Origin: Curtobacterium herbarum | GTDB lineage: Bacteria; Actinomycetota; Actinomycetes; Actinomycetales; Microbacteriaceae | Direction of reading: 5' to 3' | DNA: 64,000 bases | Assembly: GCF_016907335.1 (NCBI RefSeq) | Contig: NZ_JAFBBT010000001.1 | Location: forward strand, 1,860,001-1,924,000 | In this document: one piece after another, positions 42,981 through 52,270 of the stretch | Numbering within the stretch: the first letter of the stretch is position 1 | Layout of the letters: each line of letters opens with the position of its first letter | Translations under genes and position numbers: made by a program | The notes under the pieces: generated by a model | Told to the model about the DNA's origin: nothing | What the model saw: the letters and a program-made list of their open reading frames with translations, nothing else | The model's database searches: none

Positions 42981-43892
42981 ATGACCGCACCGGTCGACCC
43001 GTCCGAGAAGTTCCGCTCCTACGCGCACCCTGAGCGCCTGGTGTCCACCGAGTGGCTGCAGGAGCAACTCGACGCCGGAGCCGGATCGCCGGAGCTCGTC
43101 GTGGTGGAGTCCGACGAGGACGTCCTGCTCTACGAGACCGGTCACATCCCGGGCTCGGTGAAGATCGACTGGCACACCGACCTCAACGACCCGGTGCAGC
43201 GCGACTACATCGACGGCGAGGCGTTCGCCCGTCTGGTCGGCGGCAAGGGCATCGGCCGTGACACCACCGTCGTCATCCACGGCGACAAGAACAACTGGTG
43301 GGCCGCCTACGCCCTCTGGGTCTTCACGCTCTTCGGGCACCAGGACGTCCGCCTGCTCGACGGCGGCCGGGCGAAGTGGATCGCCGAGGGCCGCGCGACG
43401 ACCACTGACCGGACGACCGTCGAGCCGGTGGAGTACCCGGTCGTGGAGCGCCACGACGAGCCGGTCCGCGCCTTCAAGGACGACGTCCTCGCGCACCTCG
43501 GCAAGCCGCTCATCGACGTCCGGAGCGCCGCCGAGTACGACGGCTCCCGCACCACCGCACCGGACTACCCGGAGGAGGGCGCCCTCCGCGGCGGCCACAT
43601 CCCCACCGCCGTGAACATCCCCTGGGCGACCGCCGCCGCCGCGGACGGCACGTTCAAGTCCCGCGACGAGCTCGACGCCGTCTACCGCGACGGTGCCGGC
43701 ATCGGCGACGCGGACGAGGTCATCGCCTACTGCCGCATCGGTGAGCGCTCGAGCCACACCTGGTTCGTGCTGCAGCACCTGCTCGGCTACGAGAACGTCC
43801 GCAACTACGACGGCTCGTGGACGGAGTGGGGCAGCGCCGTCCGCGTCCCGATCGTGCAGGGCTCGGAGCCGGGTACGCTGCCTGCTCGATGA
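42981..43892 (+). CDS. Sulfurtransferase (two rhodanese domains)
   Basis: A 303-residue thiosulfate/3-mercaptopyruvate sulfurtransferase. Two rhodanese domains (about 20-140 and 160-295). The first has [16 protein letters not shown] and lacks a cysteine; the second has the active loop C251-RIGERS, where C251 carries the persulfide. This is the SseA/CysA-type form common in Actinobacteria. Excellent ribosome site AGGAGG 8 nt before the ATG. Its stop overlaps the start of the SufE-like gene, a frequent pair, so the sulfur may be passed on to that protein. Confidence 0.95.
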   Translation: MTAPVDPSEKFRSYAHPERLVSTEWLQEQLDAGAGSPELVVVESDEDVLLYETGHIPGSVKIDWHTDLNDPVQRDYIDGEAFARLVGGKGIGRDTTVVIHGDKNNWWAAYALWVFTLFGHQDVRLLDGGRAKWIAEGRATTTDRTTVEPVEYPVVERHDEPVRAFKDDVLAHLGKPLIDVRSAAEYDGSRTTAPDYPEEGALRGGHIPTAVNIPWATAAAADGTFKSRDELDAVYRDGAGIGDADEVIAYCRIGERSSHTWFVLQHLLGYENVRNYDGSWTEWGSAVRVPIVQGSEPGTLPAR

Positions 43893-44338
43893 CCGAAGCA
43901 GCACTCCCCCAGCCCCTCGCCGAGATCCGCGACGACTTCCTGGCCCTCTCGCTGAACGACCGCCTGCAGCTCCTGCTCGAGTTCTCCGACGAGCTGCCGG
44001 CCCTGCCGCCGCGCCTGCAGGGCCACGAGGACGAACTCGAACGTGTCGAGGAGTGCCAGTCCCCGGTCTTCATCACCGTCACGGTCGGCGAGGACGGTGA
44101 CGCTCCCGACGTCGTCCGGATGCACGCCACGGCGCCGCGCGAGTCCCCCACCACCCGGGGGTTCGCCTCGATCCTGGCGCAGGGCCTCTCCGGTCTGACC
44201 GCCGAGCAGGTCCTCGCGGTGCCGGCCGACTACCCGCTCACGATCGGGCTGTCCGAGGCGGTCAGTCCGCTGCGGATCCGCGGCATGGTCGGCATGCTCG
44301 GCCGGGTGCAGCGGCAGGTCACGGCGGCGGTCGCGTAG
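43889..44338 (+). CDS. SufE-family protein
   Basis: A 149-residue SufE-like sulfur acceptor. Conserved pattern: [22 protein letters not shown], then [20 protein letters not shown], with C56 in the place of the sulfur-accepting cysteine of SufE; the C-terminal half has [54 protein letters not shown]. Linked to the sulfurtransferase gene by an ATGA overlap, so the pair probably mobilises sulfur together, outside a suf operon. Ended by a GC-rich hairpin. Confidence 0.93.
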   Translation: MTEAALPQPLAEIRDDFLALSLNDRLQLLLEFSDELPALPPRLQGHEDELERVEECQSPVFITVTVGEDGDAPDVVRMHATAPRESPTTRGFASILAQGLSGLTAEQVLAVPADYPLTIGLSEAVSPLRIRGMVGMLGRVQRQVTAAVA

Positions 44339-44355
44339 CCGCCTCGTTCCGGACG

Positions 44356-44403
44356 GGCGCGGCCCGCGCAGCGGTGACGCGCCAGCGTCACGCGGGCCGC
44401 GCC
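44356..44403. terminator. GC-rich hairpin terminator
   Basis: 13-bp arms GGCGCGGCCCGCG/CGCGGGCCGCGCC enclose a second hairpin (GTGACGC/GCGTCAC). Downstream of the SufE-like gene. A further imperfect hairpin with the CGCCTCCCGTCCG arm follows at about 44416-44456. Confidence 0.75.
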
Positions 44404-44502
44404 GACCGAGCGTGCGAGGGAGGACGGTGCCAGCTGGTACCGCGCCTCCCGTCCGTCGTTCCCGCCGTCTGCTGAGCGTTCCGGTGGAACGCACGGTGCA
44501 CG

Positions 44503-44544
44503 TGACAGGATGGGCCCGTCAACCGACGAGGGGAACGGGACGAC
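44503..44544 (+). promoter_or_regulatory. Leader of the RHS toxin gene, shared with the gene at 57279
   Basis: The sequence GACGAGGGGAACGG with GACGAC just before the ATG is nearly the same as in front of the gene at 57279, and the similarity reaches back to a CAGGATGGG/CACGATGGG element that could be a -10 region. GAGGGGAA serves as ribosome site in both. Confidence 0.6.
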
Positions 44545-47500
44545 ATGGGGAAAATCCACGGCAACGACCCGACGGGGTACTCCTACGGAGACGCCGACGG
44601 ACTGAAGTCCGCTGCGACGGGGCTCGCGAACGCGATCAGCGGCCAATCGGGGTCACGGGCGTCGTACGTCACGACCGCGAGCCAGGAGTTCCGGGGGTAC
44701 TTCTCCCAGGTCTTCGCGGACAACGCGGACGTCGCCTCCCGAGGGGCGTCCGAGCTCGTCGGCGCTCTGCAGAGCCTGTCCGGCTTCGTCGAGCAGCTGC
44801 GTGAGGCCGCGAAGCAGGAGGACGACCGGCGGGCGAAGGCGAAGGCCTGGGCGGCGCGCAAGAAGGAGCGCGAGGACAACTTCTTCGTCGCCGCGACCCA
44901 CGAGGTCGGGACCTGGTTCGGCGCCGACGACGACCCGAAGCCACCGGAGCCGGAGCCCGAGCCGCACCGCCAGGCCGACGCCGTGACCGTGAGCGGCCGG
45001 ACCATCCCGGCCGGTGGGGGCGGCGGAGGCGGCGGCACGTCGTCGGCGGTGCCCGCAGACCTCCGGTCGTTCCAGTCCGGCATCCGGTCGTGCGACGAGT
45101 TACTGGCCGGTGCGGTCTCGACCTTCCGCAACGCCCTGACCGACTACGAGTCCGGCTGCAACCCGTGCTGGGGCACGCTGAACGCGCAGTCGCTCGTGAC
45201 CGCCGTGAACGACTGGCTGACCGCGAACGGTCAGGACGCGGCCTGGGCAGGGACCGTCGCGGCGCAGTTCGAGGCCGCAGGCGGTGGCACCGGACCCGCC
45301 ACGCTGTCGGACGCCTCGATCTCGGCGGCCCTGGCGGCGGCCGGCATCGACGCCACCCGCGACGACCTGACCATCGGCCCGTTCTCGGCGATGGGGACCC
45401 CGCCGACGAACGGCTTCGCCGACGACCCGGTGAACACCGCGACGGGCAACTTCCTCGAGCCGGAGACGGACCTGCGCTTCGGCGGGGCCGCGGCAGCGCT
45501 GCACGTCTCGCGGATGTACAACTCGCTCGACACCCGGGTCGGGTGGTTCGGCATCGGCTGGTCGTCGGTGCTCGACGTCCGGTTGGAGCTCGGCGACGAG
45601 GTCGCGTCGATCGTGCTCGAGGACGGACGCCAGGTCGACTTCCCCCGGGACGGCGACGGCTGGGGACGCGGGGTCGGCGAGGACCTCTGGCTCCGCCGTG
45701 AGGACGCCGTGCTCGTCGTCGCCGACAACGCCGGCGGTCGATGGACGTTCACGCCCGCCGGGCTCTGGCTCGGCACCGACCGGGGGCCGGGCACCGGCGT
45801 CTCGGTCGTCCGCGGCGCCGACGACCGGATCACCCGGCTCGAGCACGAACTCGGCCGCGCGGTCCACGTCGAGTACCAGGACGACCGTGTCGCCTCCGTC
45901 TCGGCGTCGGACGGCCGCCGTGTCGAGTACCGGTACGACGACGCCCGCCGCCTCGTCGCCGCGCAGGACGCGGTCGGCACGCGACGCTACCGGTGGGACG
46001 ACGCGGGCCTGGTCGACCAGGTGACCGCGGCCTCCGGCGTCGTCGAGTGCGTCAACGTGTACGACGCGCAGGGCCGCGTCGTCGAGCAGCGCACCCCGTT
46101 CGGACGCACCGTCCGGTTCGCGTACCTGCAGGGCCGGGTGACCTCGGTGTCGGACACCGACGGAACCGCCACGAACACGTGGATCTCGGACCGGAAGGGC
46201 CGCGTCGTCGGCATCGTCGACGCCGACGGCCGCCGTCAGTCGATGTCGTACGACCCGCACGGCAACCTGGTGTCGGTCACCGAGCGCGACGGCCAGACGA
46301 CCGTCCACGGGTACGACGACCGTGGCCGACGCGTCCGCACCGTGACGCCGGAGGGCGCCGACCTGACGTACGGCCACGACGAGCAGGACCGCGTCACGAC
46401 GATCGTCACGGCGGCCGGTGGCGTCGTCGAGTACGAGTACGCCGACGCAGCGGACCGCAACCCGTCGGTCGTCGTCGACCCCGTCGGCGGTCGGACCGAG
46501 CTCGAGTGGCGCGGCGGCACGCTCGTCCGGTGCACCGATCCGACCGGGGTGACCGTCACCTTCCACCACGACCGGTTCGGCGACGTCGTCGACATCGAGA
46601 ACGCCGACGGCGCGGTCGCACGACTCGTGCGCGACGACGCCGGTCGTGTCGTCGAAGCCCGCACGCCCCTCGGCCACCGCACGCACTACCGGTACGACGC
46701 CACCGGGCTGTTGACCTCCCGCGAGGAGCCCGACGGCGGTGTCTGGCGGTACGAACACGGTCCGGGCGGTCGGGTCACCGCGACGGTCGACCCCACCGGG
46801 GCACGGACCGAGCTGACGTACGGGCCACACGGCCAGGTCGTCGCCACGACCGACCCACTCGGTCGGGTCGTCACGAAGGACTTCGACGCGTTCGGCAACG
46901 TGACGACGGCGACCCTGCCGGACGGGGCCGAGTGGGGCTTCGTCCACGACGCGCTCTCGCGTCTCGGCACCGTGGTCGACCCGGCCGGCGGCAGCTGGAC
47001 CCGCGAGTACGACGCAACCGGGCAGGTCAGCGCGACCGTCGACCCCACCGGCGTCCGGACCGAGACCGAGCGCGCACGCGTCGACGGCGTCGCGGTCGTG
47101 CGGAACGCGTTCGAGGACGTCACCGTCCGCACGGACGAACTCGGTCGGCCGCTGTCGGTCGAACACGCCGACACCTCCGCGGAACTGACCACCTACGACG
47201 CCGCTGGGCGGCCGGTGGAACTCGTCGACGTCGAGGGTGGCCTCACGGTCATCGAGCGCGACCGGGCCGGTCGGGTCGTCGCGGTGACCACGCCCGCCGG
47301 GCGGACCAGCCGCTACGAGTACGACCGCTGTGGTCGTCCCGTTGCCGCCGTCGACCCGGCCGGCGCCCGCACCACGCTGACGTACGACGCCGATTCGCGG
47401 ATCACCGCGCGGACGATGCCCGACGGGACGGTCGCGCGGACCGAGTACGACGCCGTCGGCCGTGTCGTGCGCTCCCAGGTGCCGGGTGTCGGCACCGCGG

Positions 47501-49941
47501 AGTACCGGTACGACCGGGTCGGTCGGATCGTCTCGGCACGGGACTCCCGGTTCGGGCAGCGGTCGTTCCGGTACGACGCCGCCGGCCAGTTGACCGCCGC
47601 GGTGAACGGACTCGGTGGGGTGACCCGCTACGAGTACGACGAGCGCGGCCGACTCGTCCGCACCACCGACCCCCTCGGTGGCGTGACGGTCCGGACGTAC
47701 ACGCAGCTCGACAAGGTGGCGACGTCGACCGACCCACTGGGACGAACGACCACCGCGACGTACGACGCGGGCGGGCGCCAGCTGACCCAGACCGATCCCG
47801 ATGGCAAGGTCCTGCGATGGGAGCACGACGCCGCCGGGCTCGAGGTCGCCCAGTACGCCGACGATGCACTGCTCGCCCGCATCGACCGCGACCCGCGTTC
47901 CCGGACCGTCACGATCACCGACCACACACGTGGCGGCGAACCGGCGACCCACACGCTGGAGTACAGCCGGCTCGGACAGCTCGTCCGCCGCAGCACCGGA
48001 TCCCGCGAGACCCGGTGGCGCTACGACGCCGACGGCCTCCGGACCGCTGTGTACTCCCCCGACGGCACGGTCACCCGGTACGACCGCGACGCCGTCGGTC
48101 GTGTCAGCCGTGTCGAGCACACCGCCTTCGGCGACGTCCGCTACGACCACGACCCCGCCGGACGTCTGACGGGCCTCCGGGCCGGGCACCGGCTGCAGTC
48201 CTGGCGTTACGCGGACGGCCAGCTCGTCGAGCACACGACGACCGACGCCGACGGGTCCGACGTCACCCGTATCGAGCGTGATCCCGACGGGCGGATCCTG
48301 TCGGTGGACGGCCCCGCCGGACGGACCGGGTACGGCCACGACGACGGGGCACAGCTGGTCTCCGCCGAACTCGTGTCAGCGGTGGGCCCTTACCGCCGGT
48401 CCGACTGGGTCTACGACGCAGCCGGACGACTCGTCGAGGAACGCACCGATGATCGAGTTCGTCGGTTCCACCACGACGCGGCCGGTCAGCTCCTGCGGGT
48501 GGAGGACGGTGACGAGTCCGTCACCTACGAGTACGACGGGCGCGGCCAGCGCACGCGCGAACTCCGGAGCGACGGCAGCACCACCGACTCACTCTGGGAC
48601 GCCCGCGGGTGGCTCACGGGCACCCGGACGCAGGGTCCGGATGGCTCAGCGTCGACCAACCTGACGGTCGATGCCCTCGGCGAACTCGCCGACGTCGACG
48701 GTGTCCCGATCACGTGGGACACCGCGGCGGCCACGCCGACGCTCCTCGCGGTCGGCGACGCCCCGGTCCTCCGTGCTCCCGGTGGCATCACCGGAGTCGG
48801 TGACGCCTGGACGACCGCCGGCTGGCGCAGCGCCCGTGCGGCCTCGGAAGCGGACCCGTGGCAGGTCCTCGCCGACGTCGGAGGCGCGTCCCTGCCCGCG
48901 GCCGTCGGTGTGGGTGCCGACGGCACCCTGCAGGTCGCCGGCCTCGAGTGGATGGGCGCCCGCGCCTACGACCCGACCACCCGCGGGTTCCTCTCCGTCG
49001 ACCCGCTCGCTCCGCCCGCCGGAGCCGCCTGGGGTGGCAACCCGTACTCGTTCGCCGGCAACGACCCGCTGCACGCCCTCGACCCGCTCGGGCTCGCGCC
49101 GATCACCGACGCCGAGCTCGAGGCCTACGCCGCCAGCGAGCAGGGTCCCCTGGCCCGGGCCGCAGCGGCCACGGGCGAATGGTTCAAGGACAACTGGGAG
49201 TACGTCGCCGGTGGCGCGATGGTCGTCGGCGGTGGGCTCCTCATGGCCACCGGCGTCGGCGGTCCGGTCGGCATGATGCTCATCAGCGCCGGCGCGGACA
49301 CCATCATCCAGAAGGCCACCACCGGCGAGGTCAACTGGGGGCAGGTCGCCGTCAGCGGAGCGTTCGGCGCGGTCGGCGGCGGCTTCGGTGCGGCGATCGG
49401 GAAGCACTTCGTCGGCAACGCGGTCGAGGGTGCCGTCGAGAACGTCGCGAACACCGTCGTCAGTGGGCAGCCGGTCACACCGGGCAGCCTGCTGCAGAAC
49501 GCCGCAGAGGGTGCGGCCACATCCGCGGTGACAGGTGGGGTGCTCAACAAGGTGCATCTGCCGCATGCGATTGAAAAGCTTGGAGATGACACCCCGTCAC
49601 CACCGAATGGTCAATACGTCACGGACCTGGTTTCAACTGTTCGACGCAAGCACATCCTCGATGGCGAGGTTCGTGGGGACGGGTCATTCGGTGGCGGGCA
49701 TCGGCACGGCACCGGATTCCCCGGCAAGTCGGAATTCCCTGCTTCTTGGAGCGATGGCAGAATCATCCACGATATCTCTGACGTCGCGACTGACCCAAAT
49801 CTCGAGTGGGTGCGGCAGGGTAAGGCCGGGACGACCTTCATCGCGAACGGCATGCGGGACGGCGTCGCGATTCGAGTAGTCATCAGAAACGATGAGATCA
49901 TTTCCGGATTCCCTACCAACACACCGAAAAACCCACAATGA
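44545..49941 (+). CDS. RHS-repeat polymorphic toxin with C-terminal EndoU-type RNase domain
   Basis: A 1798-residue contact-dependent toxin. Residues 1-115 are helical and resemble the N-terminal targeting part of type VII-secreted toxins; a Gly run (about 152-165) follows. The DUF6531/RHS shell starts about 295 (DPVNTATGNFLEPETDLRFGG) and contains dozens of YD repeats. The core ends with YDPTTRGFLSVDP (about 1475) and DPLGL (1513-1517). A hydrophobic linker (about 1540-1680) leads to the toxin tip (about 1690-1798): KHILDGEV, GGGHRHG (H1719, H1721), WSDGRIIHDISDVATDPN, K1760 and GVAIRVVIRNDEIISGFP, the pattern of bacterial EndoU nucleases. GC content falls sharply from about 49560, so the tip looks exchanged. 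The next gene overlaps by 4 nt. Confidence 0.93.
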   Translation: MGKIHGNDPTGYSYGDADGLKSAATGLANAISGQSGSRASYVTTASQEFRGYFSQVFADNADVASRGASELVGALQSLSGFVEQLREAAKQEDDRRAKAKAWAARKKEREDNFFVAATHEVGTWFGADDDPKPPEPEPEPHRQADAVTVSGRTIPAGGGGGGGGTSSAVPADLRSFQSGIRSCDELLAGAVSTFRNALTDYESGCNPCWGTLNAQSLVTAVNDWLTANGQDAAWAGTVAAQFEAAGGGTGPATLSDASISAALAAAGIDATRDDLTIGPFSAMGTPPTNGFADDPVNTATGNFLEPETDLRFGGAAAALHVSRMYNSLDTRVGWFGIGWSSVLDVRLELGDEVASIVLEDGRQVDFPRDGDGWGRGVGEDLWLRREDAVLVVADNAGGRWTFTPAGLWLGTDRGPGTGVSVVRGADDRITRLEHELGRAVHVEYQDDRVASVSASDGRRVEYRYDDARRLVAAQDAVGTRRYRWDDAGLVDQVTAASGVVECVNVYDAQGRVVEQRTPFGRTVRFAYLQGRVTSVSDTDGTATNTWISDRKGRVVGIVDADGRRQSMSYDPHGNLVSVTERDGQTTVHGYDDRGRRVRTVTPEGADLTYGHDEQDRVTTIVTAAGGVVEYEYADAADRNPSVVVDPVGGRTELEWRGGTLVRCTDPTGVTVTFHHDRFGDVVDIENADGAVARLVRDDAGRVVEARTPLGHRTHYRYDATGLLTSREEPDGGVWRYEHGPGGRVTATVDPTGARTELTYGPHGQVVATTDPLGRVVTKDFDAFGNVTTATLPDGAEWGFVHDALSRLGTVVDPAGGSWTREYDATGQVSATVDPTGVRTETERARVDGVAVVRNAFEDVTVRTDELGRPLSVEHADTSAELTTYDAAGRPVELVDVEGGLTVIERDRAGRVVAVTTPAGRTSRYEYDRCGRPVAAVDPAGARTTLTYDADSRITARTMPDGTVARTEYDAVGRVVRSQVPGVGTAEYRYDRVGRIVSARDSRFGQRSFRYDAAGQLTAAVNGLGGVTRYEYDERGRLVRTTDPLGGVTVRTYTQLDKVATSTDPLGRTTTATYDAGGRQLTQTDPDGKVLRWEHDAAGLEVAQYADDALLARIDRDPRSRTVTITDHTRGGEPATHTLEYSRLGQLVRRSTGSRETRWRYDADGLRTAVYSPDGTVTRYDRDAVGRVSRVEHTAFGDVRYDHDPAGRLTGLRAGHRLQSWRYADGQLVEHTTTDADGSDVTRIERDPDGRILSVDGPAGRTGYGHDDGAQLVSAELVSAVGPYRRSDWVYDAAGRLVEERTDDRVRRFHHDAAGQLLRVEDGDESVTYEYDGRGQRTRELRSDGSTTDSLWDARGWLTGTRTQGPDGSASTNLTVDALGELADVDGVPITWDTAAATPTLLAVGDAPVLRAPGGITGVGDAWTTAGWRSARAASEADPWQVLADVGGASLPAAVGVGADGTLQVAGLEWMGARAYDPTTRGFLSVDPLAPPAGAAWGGNPYSFAGNDPLHALDPLGLAPITDAELEAYAASEQGPLARAAAATGEWFKDNWEYVAGGAMVVGGGLLMATGVGGPVGMMLISAGADTIIQKATTGEVNWGQVAVSGAFGAVGGGFGAAIGKHFVGNAVEGAVENVANTVVSGQPVTPGSLLQNAAEGAATSAVTGGVLNKVHLPHAIEKLGDDTPSPPNGQYVTDLVSTVRRKHILDGEVRGDGSFGGGHRHGTGFPGKSEFPASWSDGRIIHDISDVATDPNLEWVRQGKAGTTFIANGMRDGVAIRVVIRNDEIISGFPTNTPKNPQ

Positions 49942-50246
49942 ACGAATTTGGCAATTACCGAAATCAGGCACTCCACATCATTAGCGGACTCGAAGAGCGG
50001 CTCGGAATTCAAGCGCTGGAAGATGCGCGCGATCTCGTTGAATGCGACGAAGCCCCTATCGGTCTGAGCATCGCAGCAGGGCTCATCGCGGAGCGCAACC
50101 TCACTGTTCCCATGTGGATCGTCGAGGACATCAAACGTCTCTTGCAAGAGTGGCCAGAGGAACTCGCTGAGCTTCCCGAAGACTTCGAGACGCACGGCTC
50201 TGATCTGCTCCGCGGCGATGTGCCACCCGAAGGGCCGAGTACCTGA
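49938..50246 (+). CDS. MafI-like immunity protein for the EndoU toxin
   Basis: A 102-residue, acidic, helical protein whose ATG overlaps the toxin stop (ATGA), the usual place of the cognate immunity gene. The sequence IISGLEERLGIQALEDARDLVECDEAPIGLSIAAGLIAERNLTVPMWIVEDIKRLLQEW has the layout of MafI-family immunity proteins, which protect Neisseria from EndoU-type MafB toxins. It would bind and block the RNase in the producing cell. GC content is far below the genome level, as for the toxin tip. The family name is from remembered pattern; the immunity role is well supported by context. Confidence 0.8.
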   Translation: MNEFGNYRNQALHIISGLEERLGIQALEDARDLVECDEAPIGLSIAAGLIAERNLTVPMWIVEDIKRLLQEWPEELAELPEDFETHGSDLLRGDVPPEGPST

Positions 50247-50259
50247 TCGGGGGTTCCGC

Positions 50260-50706
50260 ATGCTGCGCCTTTTCACTCTTGACTTGATTCAAAATGAAGG
50301 CGTGGATGTCGAACTCGACGACATTCTGGAGTCTCTGTACCTGCCCGAGCTTTACTGGACAGCAGAGGATATATTCGTCAATGTCTCCCCCGGTTCCGGA
50401 TTGGAAATTACTGAACTCGAACAGGTGTCGAGCACAGCCGGTCTCCCCAGTCCGGTACTCGACCCCGCCACCTTCACTCGTCTCGTCGCAGCCACAGTGC
50501 AGTTCATCGAGGGCGAATTCATCGGCTTCGAGGAAGCAGATGTGAGTCAGCTCGACAAAGCCGTCATCGTCATTGATGTGGTGGACGGAGCATGGTGGAC
50601 GGTGATCCTCGACCTGGATCGAGTCGGAGTGCAAGACCGGTTCACTGCGATCTTCGGGGAAGGAACACCGGCGGCGGCCATGTCCCGCCGGCCACACGAC
50701 CCTTGA
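50260..50706 (+). CDS. Immunity-array protein, family A (copy 1), unrecognised family
   Basis: A 148-residue acidic protein. No known family is recognised. It reads MLRLFTLDLIQNEGVDVELDD..., and its C-terminal half FTRLVAATVQFIEGEFIGFEEAD...AVIVIDVVDGAWWTVILDLDR carries a core (GEFIGF, then AVIxIDxxD, then WTVILDxxRV) shared with three other genes of the island. It is about 89 percent identical to the protein at 53639 (I count 16 differences). Thirteen nt after the MafI-like gene, followed by an Imm26-like gene. Lower GC than the flanking genome. A role as orphan immunity protein is inferred from context. Confidence 0.78.
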   Translation: MLRLFTLDLIQNEGVDVELDDILESLYLPELYWTAEDIFVNVSPGSGLEITELEQVSSTAGLPSPVLDPATFTRLVAATVQFIEGEFIGFEEADVSQLDKAVIVIDVVDGAWWTVILDLDRVGVQDRFTAIFGEGTPAAAMSRRPHDP

Positions 50707-50760
50707 AGGAGCGGCGTCAGATGAGCGAGCGCCGTTACAACGCAGCAGGAGGCGATCCAA

Positions 50761-51282
50761 TTGTCCCCGACAACTGAGATCACACCAGTCCATGACGGAG
50801 ACATGTTCGCCATACCCATCGACACTGACCGCGCCTATATCGGTCAGGTTGTAGCAAACACCGAAGGCGCATTGTACGTGATCGTTTTTAACTGGATTGA
50901 ACCTAAACTCGATGAAATCTCCTACATCAGTAATGTTCCCAATAGTGATCCTTTGTTTGCCACGCTAACATTCGACAGCCGCTTTCGGCCGCACATGTGG
51001 AAGGTCGTAGGTCACGCTGAACCTGATGCAGATCGATTCCTGCCAGCGTTCTCCTACGGAACCATCAATCCTGGACAGGTGAGGATCACTAATTTCTTCG
51101 ACACGATACATCGCGACGCCACCCCGGAGGAAGCGGCCGCGATCCCGACCCGGAAGTACCGCTCGCCTATGCGCCTGGAAAAAGCTCTGCGTGCACGCGA
51201 AGGTCTACTTCCACACTTGTCGTCCTACGACGAGTTCATCTACCATCCGACCCCAACGTCTGCAAGTCTTTTCCGCTCCTGA
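50761..51282 (+). CDS. Imm26-like immunity protein 1
   Basis: A 173-residue protein of the kind named immunity protein 26: the signature is HDGDMFAIPIDTDRAYIGQVVANTEGALYVIVFNW near the N-terminus, where Imm26 has GDVFxIPLxDGxYGxGxVl...yvxvFd. Later blocks shared by all copies in the island: DPLFATLTFDSRF, MWKVVGHAEPDADRFLPAFSYG, VRITNFFDTIHRDATPEEAAAIP and PTSASLF. Proposed start TTG at 50761, 8 nt after AGGAGG. Closest relative in the window is at 54099. No toxin gene lies beside it, so it is probably an orphan immunity gene. Confidence 0.8.
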   Translation: MSPTTEITPVHDGDMFAIPIDTDRAYIGQVVANTEGALYVIVFNWIEPKLDEISYISNVPNSDPLFATLTFDSRFRPHMWKVVGHAEPDADRFLPAFSYGTINPGQVRITNFFDTIHRDATPEEAAAIPTRKYRSPMRLEKALRAREGLLPHLSSYDEFIYHPTPTSASLFRS

Positions 51283-51313
51283 ACGATGATGCGTCTCCAC
51301 AGAAGCCCAAGAT

Positions 51314-51505
51314 TTGTGTTCTGTTCCCACCTGGCATGCGGAGCTTGTTCAGCAAATCATTGACGGCAGCCCATCTCAAGTGACGCAAAACATGATCGTC
51401 GCGGGGACAATTGGAGCCACGATGAGCACCAAACCCGTTGCCCCCGCGCCCGACATCTTCATCGAATCGGAAGTCCTCATCCGCGGAGTGGTCCGCGATG
51501 CGTAA
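51314..51505 (+). CDS. Possible small gene, unknown
   Basis: 63 codons from a TTG, ending IFIESEVLIRGVVRDA. Lower GC than average, no recognisable family, no clear ribosome site. It fills the gap between the first Imm26-like gene and the frameshifted gene. It may be a gene remnant or not coding at all. Confidence 0.25.
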   Translation: MCSVPTWHAELVQQIIDGSPSQVTQNMIVAGTIGATMSTKPVAPAPDIFIESEVLIRGVVRDA

Positions 51506-51525
51506 GTTGAGAGGTACGGCGACTG

Positions 51526-52238
51526 ATGGGTGTATTGACCGTTCGGGACCTCGACCGGATCCTCGCGCACTCCACCGTGCCGGTTCCCCCGGAGGTGGAG
51601 TCGGTGATGGCTCGTGCTCAGAAGGACGACGAGGTCTTCGCCGACCGCTTCAGCGCAGCGGAGTTCGTCACCATGGTGCGCTCCAAGTACCTGGCTCGCG
51701 AACCGAATCTCCGCGAGCTGATCGAGCCGCTTGGTGGACTGGGCAGCGCTCCAGTCCTCTTCTGCCAGGTGGAGTCCGGTGAGGAGGTCGTTTCGCTCGT
51801 GCTCGACGAGCACGAAAACGAGGTGCTCGCTGCGACCTACCTCGATCGATCTCGGACGACGAGGACGGTCTCGGTCCGGTACCTCCGCGTGCTCCTCCTG
51901 GCCTCGACACTCCCGGCAGCGGCTCGCGCCGTGGCCGCCATCGAAGCGCTGCCCGATGGCCGGCTCCTCCGCCTCGCGAGACCGAGGCGGCCAGCATCGC
52001 GAGGACGCTCTGGACGAAGTACAACCTGGCGCGCGAGAAGGGCGTCGTGGTGGTCGGACTGGAACAGTTCACGAAGGACCTCTCTGATGCTGGATCCATG
52101 GACGTTCTGCTGGGCTCGATCTGGCTACAGGACTCATTGGTGACCGCAGCCCTGGACGCGACTGCTCGTCAGATCGTCGGCGTGCTCTACATCACTGATT
52201 TTCTGCCCCCGGCCGGACGCACTTCCCCCGCCCGATGA
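51526..52238 (+). pseudogene. Frameshifted gene of unknown function
   Basis: The first part, from ATG 51526, reads MGVLTVRDLDRILAHSTV... to about IEALPDG (51950). After that the same frame turns arginine-rich, while the frame one base earlier continues in good protein composition: PAPPPRETEAASIARTLW, TKYNLAREKGVVVVGLEQFTKDLSD, ending at 52238. Together they would make some 237 residues. A single-base deletion or insertion near 51950-51985 has broken it. The family is unknown; the position in the immunity array suggests a former member of that system. A sequencing error would give the same picture. Confidence 0.65.
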
Positions 52239-52270
52239 TTGCCGAAGTGGCCCGGAGGAGGCGACGCAGC

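Larger units (their letters stand above)
50260..51282 (+). repeat. Duplicated two-gene unit, copy 1
   Basis: Family A gene plus Imm26-like gene. The same pair, same order and strand, recurs at 53639-54623. Family A copies are about 89 percent identical in protein, the Imm26-like copies about three quarters. The intergenic parts differ. Confidence 0.8.

Noticed and set aside
45100..48339. Very long open frame on the minus strand opposite the RHS gene
   Set aside because: It is the mirror of the regular YD-repeat codons in GC-rich DNA; its translation is Arg/Gly/Val/Asp-rich without domains, and the plus-strand RHS reading is unmistakable.
45900..48600. CRISPR-like periodicity in the RHS gene
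   Set aside because: The periodic elements are degenerate codons of YD repeats, not identical repeats with unique spacers.
50721..50777. 18-codon frame MSERRYNAAGG... ahead of the first Imm26-like gene
   Set aside because: It has a fair ribosome site but overlaps the TTG start region and shows no conservation within the other copies; probably chance.
49560..51500. Integrated phage or transposon as cause of the low GC
   Set aside because: No integrase, transposase, terminal inverted repeats or attachment-site duplication is seen; the drop coincides with a toxin module and immunity genes.
51940..51990. Programmed ribosomal frameshift in the gene at 51526
   Set aside because: No slippery heptamer or strong downstream structure at a fitting place is visible; a simple indel explains it better.
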